A program made the position numbers and the translations under genes. 8,994 nt of DNA. Source: Syntrophomonadaceae bacterium (GTDB lineage Bacteria > Bacillota > Dethiobacteria > DTU022 > UBA8154). Shown here piece by piece: positions 1 to 6,273 of the stretch. The DNA is taken from positions 1-8,994 of the forward strand of contig SKTJ01000064.1 of assembly GCA_007122565.1 (NCBI GenBank), in the 5' to 3' direction. The first letter of the stretch is position 1. Every line of letters begins with the position of its first letter. The notes under the pieces were generated by a model, which did not search any database, was not told where the DNA came from, and saw only the letters and a list, made by a program, of their open reading frames with translations.

Positions 1-62
1 GAAAGGGTCAGGGATTACCACAAAGGGCTGAGAGACATTAACACATAATGATGCAGAAGGAT

Positions 63-1124
63 TTAGGAACTATCTACTGTACATGTGACTTTGCAGTCGG
101 CTTCGATAAACTGTTGGATCTTTTGGGCTGCTTGCTGGGGGTTGCTGCTGGACACTGCTAATTGGAAGTGTTTTTTTTGTGGATTGGAATCATCGTAAAA
201 GCGATCATAGTAGTGGCTGCAGAGTAAGCTTACCAGTTCATGGATGTTTCCTTCTTCCAGAAGTTGCAGAAAAAGCGCTACATTTTTGCGGCCCGTATAT
301 TTTTCCAATGAGAGGACAGCATTTTTTACTGCTTGCAGATCCGCTTCATCGCGGGGACTGTAGGTTTCCAGGATACGCTGTACTCGCACATCCATGGGTG
401 CTGTTAGCAATATATGTTTACCCTCCTGCATCGCCTGGAAGAGAAAATTGGGCATGGTAACTGGGCCGATCCTTTTACCTTCACCTTCCACTACCAGGCA
501 GGATGAACGTTCCAGTTCATCCAGGCGCTTTAACAACAAGGCGTCAAAATCCTTCTGGGAGCACGGCTGCATTATGCCCAAGTGCCCGAACAGGGACCCA
601 CGGTGACCCGCCAAACCCTCTAAGTCAATAACTGGACAGCCCATCTGATCAAGCATATTCAATATCAATGTTTTTCCCACTCCGGTAAGCCCATTAAGCA
701 CGTAAACGGGTTTTTGTAGTTTTTCAGTATTGAGACGGTCCAGAATAAATCTGCGGTAGGCCTTGTAACCTCCATGCAGCCGGTAAGTCTCTATATGCAG
801 AGACTTCAAAAGCTCATAAAGCACTTTGCTACGCTGCCCCCCCCGCCAGCAAAAAAGAACAGGGGTTCCGAAACGGCTGTGTTCCTCAATTGCGGCATAA
901 AGGTGGGGCAGCTTAGGTGAAGCTAAAGCCACACCCCGGGACCGCGCTTCCTGCTGATCCTGTTTGTAAAGCGTGCCGATAATTTCCCGTTCCCGGTCAT
1001 CAAAAAGGGGAATGTTAACTGCTCCGGGAATGGTACCTTTCCTGTATTCCAGAGGAGCACGCAGGTCAATAAAGACGGGATCGTTCAGGGCCAGCGCCTC
1101 TTTTACCGTTAGCTGTCCGTTCAT
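63..1124 (-). CDS. mnmH: tRNA 2-selenouridine synthase MnmH (SelU)
   Basis: This enzyme replaces the sulfur of 2-thiouridine with selenium at the wobble position (U34) of certain tRNAs, using selenophosphate and a geranylated intermediate. The 353-residue product is close to the usual 350-370. An N-terminal rhodanese domain (about residues 8-130) carries the catalytic loop FCWRGGQRS with the active cysteine at residue 92. A P-loop domain follows, with Walker A GLTGVGKT at 145-152 and the family segment DLEGLAGHRGSLFG at 167-180. The ATG at 1124 is preceded by AAAGGAG about 12 nt upstream, somewhat far but acceptable. It is transcribed divergently from hinT. The organism should also have SelD to make selenophosphate, which is not visible here. 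The 62 bases beyond its stop codon contain no recognisable gene or terminator. Identification is secure from the two-domain layout and both motifs. Confidence 0.96.
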   Translation of the reverse strand: MNGQLTVKEALALNDPVFIDLRAPLEYRKGTIPGAVNIPLFDDREREIIGTLYKQDQQEARSRGVALASPKLPHLYAAIEEHSRFGTPVLFCWRGGQRSKVLYELLKSLHIETYRLHGGYKAYRRFILDRLNTEKLQKPVYVLNGLTGVGKTLILNMLDQMGCPVIDLEGLAGHRGSLFGHLGIMQPCSQKDFDALLLKRLDELERSSCLVVEGEGKRIGPVTMPNFLFQAMQEGKHILLTAPMDVRVQRILETYSPRDEADLQAVKNAVLSLEKYTGRKNVALFLQLLEEGNIHELVSLLCSHYYDRFYDDSNPQKKHFQLAVSSSNPQQAAQKIQQFIEADCKVTCTVDSS

Positions 1125-1185
1125 ATTCTTCGTAGGCTCCTTTAATTGTGACCATTCAGGGTATTCATAACTGTTCAGCTAACCA

Positions 1186-1246
1186 ACTTTCATATTATTG
1201 CATTTTCAGGGTTATATTATAGCAGAATAATCCTTTGCATGAAAGT
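1186..1246. repeat. Nested inverted repeats around the mnmH promoter
   Basis: The outer arms are ACTTTCAT (1186-1193) and ATGAAAGT (1239-1246), an exact 8-bp inverted repeat. The inner arms ATTATT (1194-1199) and AATAAT (1226-1231) are also complementary. Together they bracket the candidate mnmH -10. The inner and outer spacings are asymmetric, and the region is AT-rich, so chance is a real possibility. If functional, it could be an operator or a transcript structure in the mnmH leader. Confidence 0.3.
1216..1224 (-). promoter_or_regulatory. Candidate extended -10 promoter for mnmH
   Basis: Read on the minus strand, this is TGCTATAAT: a perfect -10 hexamer preceded by the TGn extension. It lies about 90 bp upstream of the mnmH ATG. 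No good -35 is present at 16-18 bp spacing, which is normal for extended -10 promoters. Assignment is by sequence match only. Confidence 0.5.
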
Positions 1247-1311
1247 ACCGTCCCCTTCAATCCGCGGACGATTGTGGGCAGCCGCCCCTAACCGTTCAGA
1301 TGTTCTAAAAC

Positions 1312-1340
1312 TTTCCACTCCTTCTTTATAGTGTTATAAT
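1312..1340 (+). promoter_or_regulatory. Sigma-A-type promoter for hinT
   Basis: The -35 is TTTCCA (1312-1317, four of six consensus bases) and the -10 is TATAAT (1335-1340, perfect), separated by 17 bp. Transcription would start near 1347, giving a leader of about 38 nt before the hinT GTG at 1385. The ribosome site GGGAGG (1371-1376) fits that leader. Confidence 0.65.
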
Positions 1341-1384
1341 AATCACACGATGGTGAATTAATACAGGTCAGGGAGGTTATTAAA

Positions 1385-1729
1385 GTGGAAGACTGTATCT
1401 TCTGCCAGATTATTGCCGGAAAAATACCGGCGGCGGTTGTCTATGAAGACGATAAAGTTTTCGCATTCGAAGACATAAAACCGGCCGCACCGGTCCATAT
1501 TCTGCTTATTCCCCGCCGGCATATTGCTACTTTTAACGATCTTAAACCTCATGATGTCGAGCTTATGGGTCATATGGCACTGGTGCTTAAAAAACTTGCT
1601 GCTGACCATGGGTTGGCGGAGAAGGGCTATCGTATCCTGATTAATTGTGGTTCCGAGGGGGGGCAGCAAGTTTATCATCTTCATTACCATCTCCTGGGAG
1701 GACGTCCTTTAGGACGATTGTTGCCATAA
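1385..1729 (+). CDS. hinT: HIT-family purine nucleoside phosphoramidase (HinT)
   Basis: HinT proteins hydrolyse purine nucleoside phosphoramidates and adenylated intermediates in the cytoplasm; their physiological substrate in bacteria is not settled. The 114-residue product begins EDCIFCQIIAGKIPA, the standard N-terminus with the two-cysteine CxxC pair of many bacterial members. The histidine triad signature is YHLHYHLLGG near residues 97-106, with the catalytic histidine in the middle position. The start is GTG, chosen because GGGAGG lies 8 nt upstream and the family N-terminus begins there. The C-terminus reads GGRPLGRLLP, whereas the family usually ends near LGWPPG, so the conserved tryptophan is replaced. 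It has its own promoter and is followed by a separate promoter for rpsU. Adjacency to rpsU is common in Clostridia. Confidence 0.95.
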   Translation: MEDCIFCQIIAGKIPAAVVYEDDKVFAFEDIKPAAPVHILLIPRRHIATFNDLKPHDVELMGHMALVLKKLAADHGLAEKGYRILINCGSEGGQQVYHLHYHLLGGRPLGRLLP

Positions 1730-1780
1730 AATTCAGGTATACAGGTTACCCCAGGCCCCCTGAAACGTCGTTCAAATTCA

Positions 1781-1809
1781 TTGACAGCTTTAGGGCGAGC
1801 AGGTATAAT
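1781..1809 (+). promoter_or_regulatory. Perfect-consensus sigma-A promoter for rpsU-yqeY
   Basis: TTGACA (1781-1786) and TATAAT (1804-1809) both match consensus at all six positions with the ideal 17-bp spacer. Transcription would begin near 1816, about 50 nt ahead of the rpsU ATG. It fits the need for high expression of a ribosomal protein and probably feeds yqeY and possibly later genes. Confidence 0.88.
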
Positions 1810-1868
1810 GTAATGAATAGTTTGGCAGGCTTTCCTGATATGAGGTATGGTTGAGGGGAGGGATAGAG

Positions 1869-2051
1869 ATGACGGAAATTAAGATTGGTAAGAACGAGAC
1901 CCTTGACAATGCCTTAAGGCGTTTTAAAAAGCAGTGTGCCCGGACAGGCATCCTTTCGGAGGTACGTAAAAGAGAGCACTACGAAAAGCCCAGTGTGAAG
2001 CGTAAGAAAAAGTCAGAAGCAGCCCGTAAGAAGAAGAGGGTTTTTAGATAA
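1869..2051 (+). CDS. rpsU: Small ribosomal subunit protein bS21
   Basis: This is a late-assembling 30S subunit protein that acts near the 3' end of 16S rRNA during initiation. The 60-residue product begins MTEIKIGKNETLDNALRRFK and ends in a strongly basic tail (KRKKKSEAARKKKRVFR), as bS21 does. The frame is open six codons earlier, to an ATG at 1851, but the ATG at 1869 is preferred. It has GGAGGG about 6 nt upstream and gives the canonical N-terminus; the upstream ATG would place the ribosome site inside the gene. The strong promoter at 1781 drives it. yqeY follows after 18 nt, the conserved Firmicutes arrangement. Confidence 0.97.
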   Translation: MTEIKIGKNETLDNALRRFKKQCARTGILSEVRKREHYEKPSVKRKKKSEAARKKKRVFR

Positions 2052-2069
2052 CCGACGGTAGGTGATGCC

Positions 2070-2516
2070 ATGTTAAGCCTTTCGCAACGGTTGTTTGAAG
2101 AACAAAAAAAGGCGATGAAAGCGCAGGAAAAACTGCGCCTCAACTTAATCCGCGGTTTGCGCAGTGAGTTGAAATATGCCCAGATCGCAAAAAAAGAGCC
2201 GCTGTGCGAGGAAGAAGAACAGGCTGTATTGCTAAGAGAAGTTAAAAGAAGAAAAGAAGCTTTGGCCGATTATGAAAGAGCGAACAGGCCTTCCCTTTTA
2301 CAGGAGTTACAGGCGGAAATTGAAATTCTGGTATCCTATCTGCCTGAGCAACTGGGTGAAGGGGAGCTCGAAGCGCTGGCACGACAGGCTATCGATCAGG
2401 TGGGTGCTGTTTCAAAAAATGATATGGGCAAAGTGATGAAAGTGCTAATGCCCACCGTAAGGGGTAAAGCAGACGGTTCCCGTGTAAAAAAAATCGTAGA
2501 TAATTTGCTCGGGTAA
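2070..2516 (+). CDS. yqeY: GatB/YqeY family protein
   Basis: YqeY is a small cytoplasmic helical protein resembling the tail domain of the GatB subunit of tRNA amidotransferase. A tRNA-related role is usually proposed, but its biochemical function is unproven. The 148-residue length is typical. Family hallmarks visible are the N-terminal helix with AMKAQEKLRLNLIRGLRSEL, the central YLPEQL segment (about 93-98), and the C-terminal SKNDMGKVMKVLMPTVRG and KADGSRVKKIVDNLL segments. The ATG at 2070 has a modest ribosome site (GGTAGGTG) a few bases upstream. It lies 18 nt after rpsU and almost certainly shares its transcript. A hairpin overlaps its stop codon and separates it from nfeD. Confidence 0.95.
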   Translation: MLSLSQRLFEEQKKAMKAQEKLRLNLIRGLRSELKYAQIAKKEPLCEEEEQAVLLREVKRRKEALADYERANRPSLLQELQAEIEILVSYLPEQLGEGELEALARQAIDQVGAVSKNDMGKVMKVLMPTVRGKADGSRVKKIVDNLLG

Positions 2517-2539
2517 ACCTGGACCATCCAGGTTTATCC
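2511..2539 (+). terminator. Hairpin over the yqeY stop codon, possible attenuator
   Basis: The arms TAAACCTGGA (2514-2523) and TCCAGGTTTA (2527-2536) pair perfectly around a 3-nt loop. Three more pairs at the base (one G-U) give a 13-bp stem. It contains the yqeY stop codon and is followed by ATTTT and then the nfeD ribosome site AGGAGG (2545-2550). The short T run makes it at best a weak intrinsic terminator. It may act as a partial terminator, an RNA processing or stability element, or influence nfeD translation. Confidence 0.55.
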
Positions 2540-2559
2540 ATTTTAGGAGGCTTTCGACC

Positions 2560-3888
2560 ATGTTTAAAAGAGCGTTCTTACTGGTTTTGTTATGCCTTCT
2601 TTTTGTACCCGTACTCCTTTATACCCCGGCTGAAACCACCGATAGTTCCCCGGACGTTTTCGTCATAGCTGTAAAAGGAGAAATTGGACCATCATGGCTC
2701 CTCTATCTGGAACGGTCCCTTGCGGAAGCTGAACTAGCAGGAGCCCAGGCTATTGTTTTGGATATGGATACACCGGGTGGTTTTGTGGATACGGCACTGT
2801 TGGCACGGGAATACCTGGGGCAATTTGATGGCCCGGTTTATGCTTATGTTAACCCCCGTGCCCTTTCTGCCGGCGCGTACCTGGCTCTCACTGCTGATCA
2901 AATTTATATGGCACCCGGTTCCACGATTGGTGCCGCTGAACCGCGACTGGCCGGGAGCGGGGAGGTAACCGACGAGAAGTTTCTTTCTTCCTGGGAAGCG
3001 GAAATGCGCGGTGTGGCAGAGTTGCGGGATCGGGACCCCCGTCTGGCCTCGGCCATGGTACGCCGTGAAATAGAAATCGAAGACTTGGTGGAAGCAGGAA
3101 AACTGCTGACCCTTACAGCCAAGGAAGGAGAAAATTTTGGTTTTAGTGATGGCACGGCTGAATCTCTGCCGGTAATGCTTGAGCTTGCCGGTATTTCCGG
3201 TAGCCCCGTGATTAGGACAACCCCCACTCCCTGGGAGCAACTTGGTGGCTGGTTGATCAATCCTATGGTTGCCACTGCCATTCTTTCCCTGGCATTTCTT
3301 TTCCTGTTTGTGGAAATTCTCACCGCTGGTTTCGGTGTGGCCGGGCTGCTGAGTATCCTCTGTTTCGGCCTTTATTTTGGGGGACATCTCTTTTCCGGTG
3401 TGAGTGGCTGGCCAGCTGTTTTCCTTTTCCTTTTTGGTGTGGTGCTAATTCTGGTTGAGGCATTTATGCCCGGTTTTGGCATCTTTGGTATCGGCGGCCT
3501 TGTAGCTGTATCAGCTTCCATTGTTCTTTCAGCAGCTACTGCGGTGGAAGGCCTGCGCATATTGATTTATTCTTTTTTCCTTTCCGCCATATTCAGTTAT
3601 TTTGCTTTCCGTTACTTTCACCGCCGTGGTATGCTCAGGCGCTTTATTCTGTTGGATCAGGCAACACGTGAGGAAGGTTACAGTACCGGGGCAATGATGG
3701 GCCATCTGGTGGACAAAGAAGGGATTACCATAACCCCGCTGCGGCCCTCCGGTATTGTGGAAGTGGAGCATACCCGTTACGATGTGGTTAGTGAAGGCTC
3801 CTTTGTTCCGGCAGGGGTGAGGGTAAAGGTTGTCAGGGTTGAGGGAAGTCGGGTTGTTGTGAGGACATTAACGCAGGAGTCAGAATAA
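2560..3888 (+). CDS. nfeD: NfeD-type membrane serine protease (YqeZ/ClpP-like)
   Basis: Full-length NfeD proteins join a ClpP-like serine protease domain facing the cell exterior to membrane helices and a C-terminal OB-fold. They are partners of flotillin-like proteins. The 442-residue product has a signal-type hydrophobic N-terminus (about 5-22). The protease region (about 32-210) contains LDMDTPGG (68-74) and NPRALSAGAYLAL, with Ser103 the probable nucleophile. Lys140 (in TDEKFLSSW) is a plausible general base by spacing to the family pair. Several membrane helices fill about 235-355, and a soluble beta-rich NfeD domain fills about 375-440. The ATG has AGGAGG 9 nt upstream. It is followed by floA, the same pairing as yqeZ-yqfA in B. 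subtilis. The lysine assignment is inferred from spacing, not alignment. Confidence 0.93.
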   Translation: MFKRAFLLVLLCLLFVPVLLYTPAETTDSSPDVFVIAVKGEIGPSWLLYLERSLAEAELAGAQAIVLDMDTPGGFVDTALLAREYLGQFDGPVYAYVNPRALSAGAYLALTADQIYMAPGSTIGAAEPRLAGSGEVTDEKFLSSWEAEMRGVAELRDRDPRLASAMVRREIEIEDLVEAGKLLTLTAKEGENFGFSDGTAESLPVMLELAGISGSPVIRTTPTPWEQLGGWLINPMVATAILSLAFLFLFVEILTAGFGVAGLLSILCFGLYFGGHLFSGVSGWPAVFLFLFGVVLILVEAFMPGFGIFGIGGLVAVSASIVLSAATAVEGLRILIYSFFLSAIFSYFAFRYFHRRGMLRRFILLDQATREEGYSTGAMMGHLVDKEGITITPLRPSGIVEVEHTRYDVVSEGSFVPAGVRVKVVRVEGSRVVVRTLTQESE

Positions 3889-3910
3889 GAGAGGGGTAAG
3901 GATAAAGAGG

Positions 3911-3956
3911 CTACTACAGTGCAGACTATTATTTAAGTATTATACTATTGTAGTAG
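3911..3956. repeat. Inverted repeat in the nfeD-floA gap
   Basis: CTACTACA (3911-3918) and TGTAGTAG (3949-3956) are an exact 8-bp inverted repeat with a 30-nt AT-rich interior. That interior holds a smaller dyad, AGTA-TTA-TACT (3936-3946), which includes a -10-like TATACT (3941-3946). No convincing -35 accompanies it. The 112-bp gap is the longest inside the nfeD-DUF502 group apart from the one after floA. This could be an internal promoter and operator, a weak terminator, or an RNA structure. The function is not determined. Confidence 0.35.
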
Positions 3957-4000
3957 TTTGGTGAACACTAAACTTTAATTAAGAGAAAGGATGATTTATT

Positions 4001-4993
4001 TTGGAACCATTGATACCGTTGTTGTTTATTATTGTTCTTGTTATTATTGCCTTCTCCATAATCTTTAGTTTTATCCCCCTAAGACTATGGATTGCCGCCC
4101 TGTCTTCAGGGGTAAGGGTGGGTATTATCACCCTAATCGGGATGCGTCTGCGCCGTGTTATACCTGCGAGGGTAGTGGAACCACTGATTAAAGCTACCAA
4201 AGCGGGTCTGCAGCTAAATGTTAACAAGCTGGAGGGTCATTACCTGGCCGGAGGAAACGTGGACCGGGTGGTCAACGCCCTGATCGCTGCCCAACGGGCA
4301 AATATAGATCTGGGATTTGAACGGGCCGCTGCCATCGATTTGGCGGGTCGTGACGTTCTGAAAGCTGTACAGATGAGTGTGAACCCCAAGGTGATTGAAA
4401 CTCCCACGGTGGCTGCAGTTGCCAGTGACGGCATCGAGGTCAAAGCCAAGGCGCGGGTTACCGTAAGAGCTAACATTGAACGGCTTGTCGGTGGAGCGGG
4501 GGAAGAGACGATTATTGCCCGCGTCGGTGAGGGGATTGTTACTACCATCGGTTCAGCAAAAAATCACAAACAAGTGCTGGAGAATCCGGACAATATCTCT
4601 ACCACAGTACTCAACAAGGGTCTGGATGCGGGCACGGCCTATGAAATCCTCTCTATTGATATTGCAGATGTTGATGTGGGCAAGAATATCGGCGCCCAGT
4701 TGCAAACAGATCAGGCGGAGGCGGACAAGCGCATTGCCCAGGCCAAGGCAGAAGAACGGCGTGCCATGGCTGTGGCACGGGAGCAGGAGATGATCGCCGC
4801 AGTACAGGAGATGCGCGCCAAGGTTGTGGAGGCAGAAGCGGAAATACCCCGTGCTTTGGCCCAGGCACTGCGCGAGGGCAAACTGGGAGTAATGGATTAC
4901 TATAATATGCAAAATATCTATGCGGACACGCAAATGCGCGATTCCATTGCCAAGCTGGACAAGGATGATAAGAGTGGAGAAGAGGGCAGATAG
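4001..4993 (+). CDS. floA: Flotillin-like protein FloA (YqfA)
   Basis: FloA is a membrane-associated SPFH-family scaffold that forms dynamic assemblies, affects local membrane fluidity, and supports secretion, cell-wall and signalling complexes. The 330-residue product matches the family length. It has an N-terminal hydrophobic hairpin (about 5-47) and a PHB/SPFH region (about 50-210). A charged Glu-Ala-rich coiled-coil tail (about 230-285) precedes the conserved GKLGVMDYYNMQNIYADTQM segment. The start is TTG with AAAGGA 9 nt upstream. An ATG at 3991 is out of frame and is rejected. It lies downstream of nfeD as expected. In B. subtilis the yqeZ-floA unit answers to sigma-W, but I see no clear sigma-W site here. 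Confidence 0.96.
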   Translation: MEPLIPLLFIIVLVIIAFSIIFSFIPLRLWIAALSSGVRVGIITLIGMRLRRVIPARVVEPLIKATKAGLQLNVNKLEGHYLAGGNVDRVVNALIAAQRANIDLGFERAAAIDLAGRDVLKAVQMSVNPKVIETPTVAAVASDGIEVKAKARVTVRANIERLVGGAGEETIIARVGEGIVTTIGSAKNHKQVLENPDNISTTVLNKGLDAGTAYEILSIDIADVDVGKNIGAQLQTDQAEADKRIAQAKAEERRAMAVAREQEMIAAVQEMRAKVVEAEAEIPRALAQALREGKLGVMDYYNMQNIYADTQMRDSIAKLDKDDKSGEEGR

Positions 4994-5006
4994 CCGATGA
5001 AGAAGT

Positions 5007-5034
5007 CTTCCATTTCTAATAAGTGAAGTGGGAG
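5007..5034 (+). repeat. Imperfect hairpin downstream of floA
   Basis: CTTCCATTTC (5007-5016) can pair with GAAGTGGGAG (5025-5034) through ten base pairs, two of them G-U, around an 8-nt loop. It begins 14 nt after the floA stop. No T tract follows, so it is not a convincing terminator; it may protect the 3' end of the floA message. Confidence 0.3.
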
Positions 5035-5041
5035 CTGTACG

Positions 5042-5080
5042 CATACCCCTGTTGGAGCAAAATGCCCTGGCCGGGGTATG
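5042..5080 (+). repeat. Inverted repeat ahead of the DUF502 gene
   Basis: CATACCCC (5042-5049) and GGGGTATG (5073-5080) form an exact 8-bp stem with a 23-nt loop, followed by TTTCT. The right arm contains an ATG that is in frame with the DUF502 gene but is not the likely start. Together with the hairpin at 5007 it makes the 138-bp floA-DUF502 gap structurally rich. It may be a weak terminator or a leader element. Confidence 0.35.
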
Positions 5081-5131
5081 TTTCTAAGTAAAGTTTCTGA
5101 AATAAAGATTAACGGAGGATCTGTCAAGATA

Positions 5132-5740
5132 ATGAACAGATTGCGTAAATTTTTTTTTACCGGCATCATCGTGTTACTTCCCCTGATCATAACGGTATAT
5201 GTGCTCCTTGTTATCTTTAACCTGGTTGACGGGTTACTGGCGGAACTTATTGAAAAACTTGTGGGGTTCCCCCTGCCGGGTTTGGGAATACTCCTTACAG
5301 TTATTTTTGTCCTGCTGGTGGGGTTGGTGGCCACCAATGTGATCGGCAAACGAATCATCGCTCTTTTTGAACGGGTTTTTACACGCATACCCATGGTCAA
5401 GATCATCTACGGTGCAGTAAAGCAAATTATTGATGCTTTCTCAATTCAGCCGCGGGACGCTTTCCGGCGTGTGGCCCTTGTGGAATATCCCCGCCGCGGC
5501 ATTTATGCCATCGGCTTTGTTACAGGGGAAGGGACAGGGGAGGTGCAGGAGAAGACGGCGGCACAGGTGTCCAGTATCTTTATCCCCACCACGCCCAACC
5601 CAACCTCCGGAATGCTGCTGCTAGTACCTCAGACGGAAATAACATACCTGGATATGAGTGTTGAGGAAGGGCTGAAGTGGATTATCTCCGGAGGCGTGGT
5701 CAATCCCCGCAAAACCTTAAACGACAAGCGAGGTGTTTAA
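5132..5740 (+). CDS. DUF502 family membrane protein
   Basis: DUF502 proteins are integral membrane proteins of about 200 residues with no established biochemical function. The 202-residue product starts MNRLRKFFFTGIIVLLPLII, the usual family opening. It has two membrane helices (about 7-30 and 47-68) and a soluble region with the hallmark segments FTRIPMVKIIYGAVKQI (about 87-103) and FIPTTPNPTSGMLLLVPQTE (about 150-169). An SxGG motif (ISGGVV) lies near the C-terminus. The frame is open 18 codons further upstream, but ATG 5132 gives the family N-terminus; CGGAGG lies 13 nt before it, a long spacing. The gene occupies the position held by yqfB in B. subtilis. Its place after the nfeD-floA pair suggests an envelope role, but that is inference. 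Confidence 0.9.
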   Translation: MNRLRKFFFTGIIVLLPLIITVYVLLVIFNLVDGLLAELIEKLVGFPLPGLGILLTVIFVLLVGLVATNVIGKRIIALFERVFTRIPMVKIIYGAVKQIIDAFSIQPRDAFRRVALVEYPRRGIYAIGFVTGEGTGEVQEKTAAQVSSIFIPTTPNPTSGMLLLVPQTEITYLDMSVEEGLKWIISGGVVNPRKTLNDKRGV

Positions 5741-5743
5741 GCA

Positions 5744-6247
5744 ATGGAATTTCTTTTTATATTATTTGTGCTCTATATGATTTTTTCTGCTGTAGCAAGG
5801 GGACTGAGAGCTGCGGCGGCGCAGAAAAATCCTCCGCAGCAGCAGAGTGCACGTGATTTTCCTGATCTAAAGTTAGGTGAAGATACTAAGTTATCAACTG
5901 AACCAGCAGGGTCCGTCTGGTCGGGACACCTTTATCCGGATGAGCCCCTGCTGCAGCAGGAGACAGTGGTTGATGAAAAACATTATGTTCCGGGGCAAAG
6001 AATGAAACCGTCCATGCGGGAAAAGCAATCCCGAAAAGACGAATTGCCCAGTGGTGCCCGTTCCCAGCAGCGCGAGGTTTCTTCTCGTCCCATCCGTGAT
6101 AAAAAGGGACCTAAACAAACAGCTCAACCAAAGCGGGGTCTGGATTATTTAATACGGAGTAAAAATCTACCTCTGGCTATCATTGCTGCCGAGGTGATTT
6201 CTCCCCCCCGGAGTAAAAAACCCTATTCCCAACGCAACAGGATTTGA
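5744..6247 (+). CDS. Membrane-anchored basic protein of unknown function
   Basis: I do not recognise a named family. The 167-residue product has one N-terminal membrane segment (about 3-18). A long hydrophilic, low-complexity stretch follows (about 25-135), rich in Gln, Arg, Lys, Ser and Pro and probably disordered. It ends in a compact segment, LPLAIIAAEVISPPRSKKPY (142-161). A similar short ending (a hydrophobic run, then an acidic residue, PPR and a Pro-aromatic) occurs, as I recall, at the C-terminus of small uncharacterised Firmicutes proteins; that is a memory-based impression. The ATG is 3 nt after the DUF502 stop, with AGGTG 8 nt upstream, so the two genes are probably translated from one message. 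The layout is a membrane tether plus a disordered linker plus a short docking-like motif. Confidence 0.75.
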   Translation: MEFLFILFVLYMIFSAVARGLRAAAAQKNPPQQQSARDFPDLKLGEDTKLSTEPAGSVWSGHLYPDEPLLQQETVVDEKHYVPGQRMKPSMREKQSRKDELPSGARSQQREVSSRPIRDKKGPKQTAQPKRGLDYLIRSKNLPLAIIAAEVISPPRSKKPYSQRNRI

Positions 6248-6273
6248 CAAGGACAGTTTTTTCGCCTTACTGA

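Noticed and set aside
1732..1764. Terminator after hinT (TTCAGG / CCTGAA)
   Set aside because: The arms are only 6 bp with a 21-nt loop and no T run follows, so it is not supportable as a terminator.
1851..1868. Upstream ATG start for rpsU
   Set aside because: Using it would place the GAGGGGAGGG ribosome site inside the coding sequence and add residues absent from bS21.
2734..3387. Long antisense open frame of 217 codons opposite nfeD
   Set aside because: It lies wholly opposite a well-supported gene, its translation resembles no family and is rich in Gly, Gln and His without domain features, and it has no ribosome site.
4553..5044. Antisense open frame of 163 codons opposite the floA 3' half
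   Set aside because: It is a shadow of the Ala/Glu-rich coiled-coil codons of floA, with no recognisable protein features.
5078..5131. Upstream ATG start (5078) for the DUF502 gene
   Set aside because: It sits in the right arm of an inverted repeat, has no spaced ribosome site, and would add 18 residues ahead of the canonical family N-terminus.
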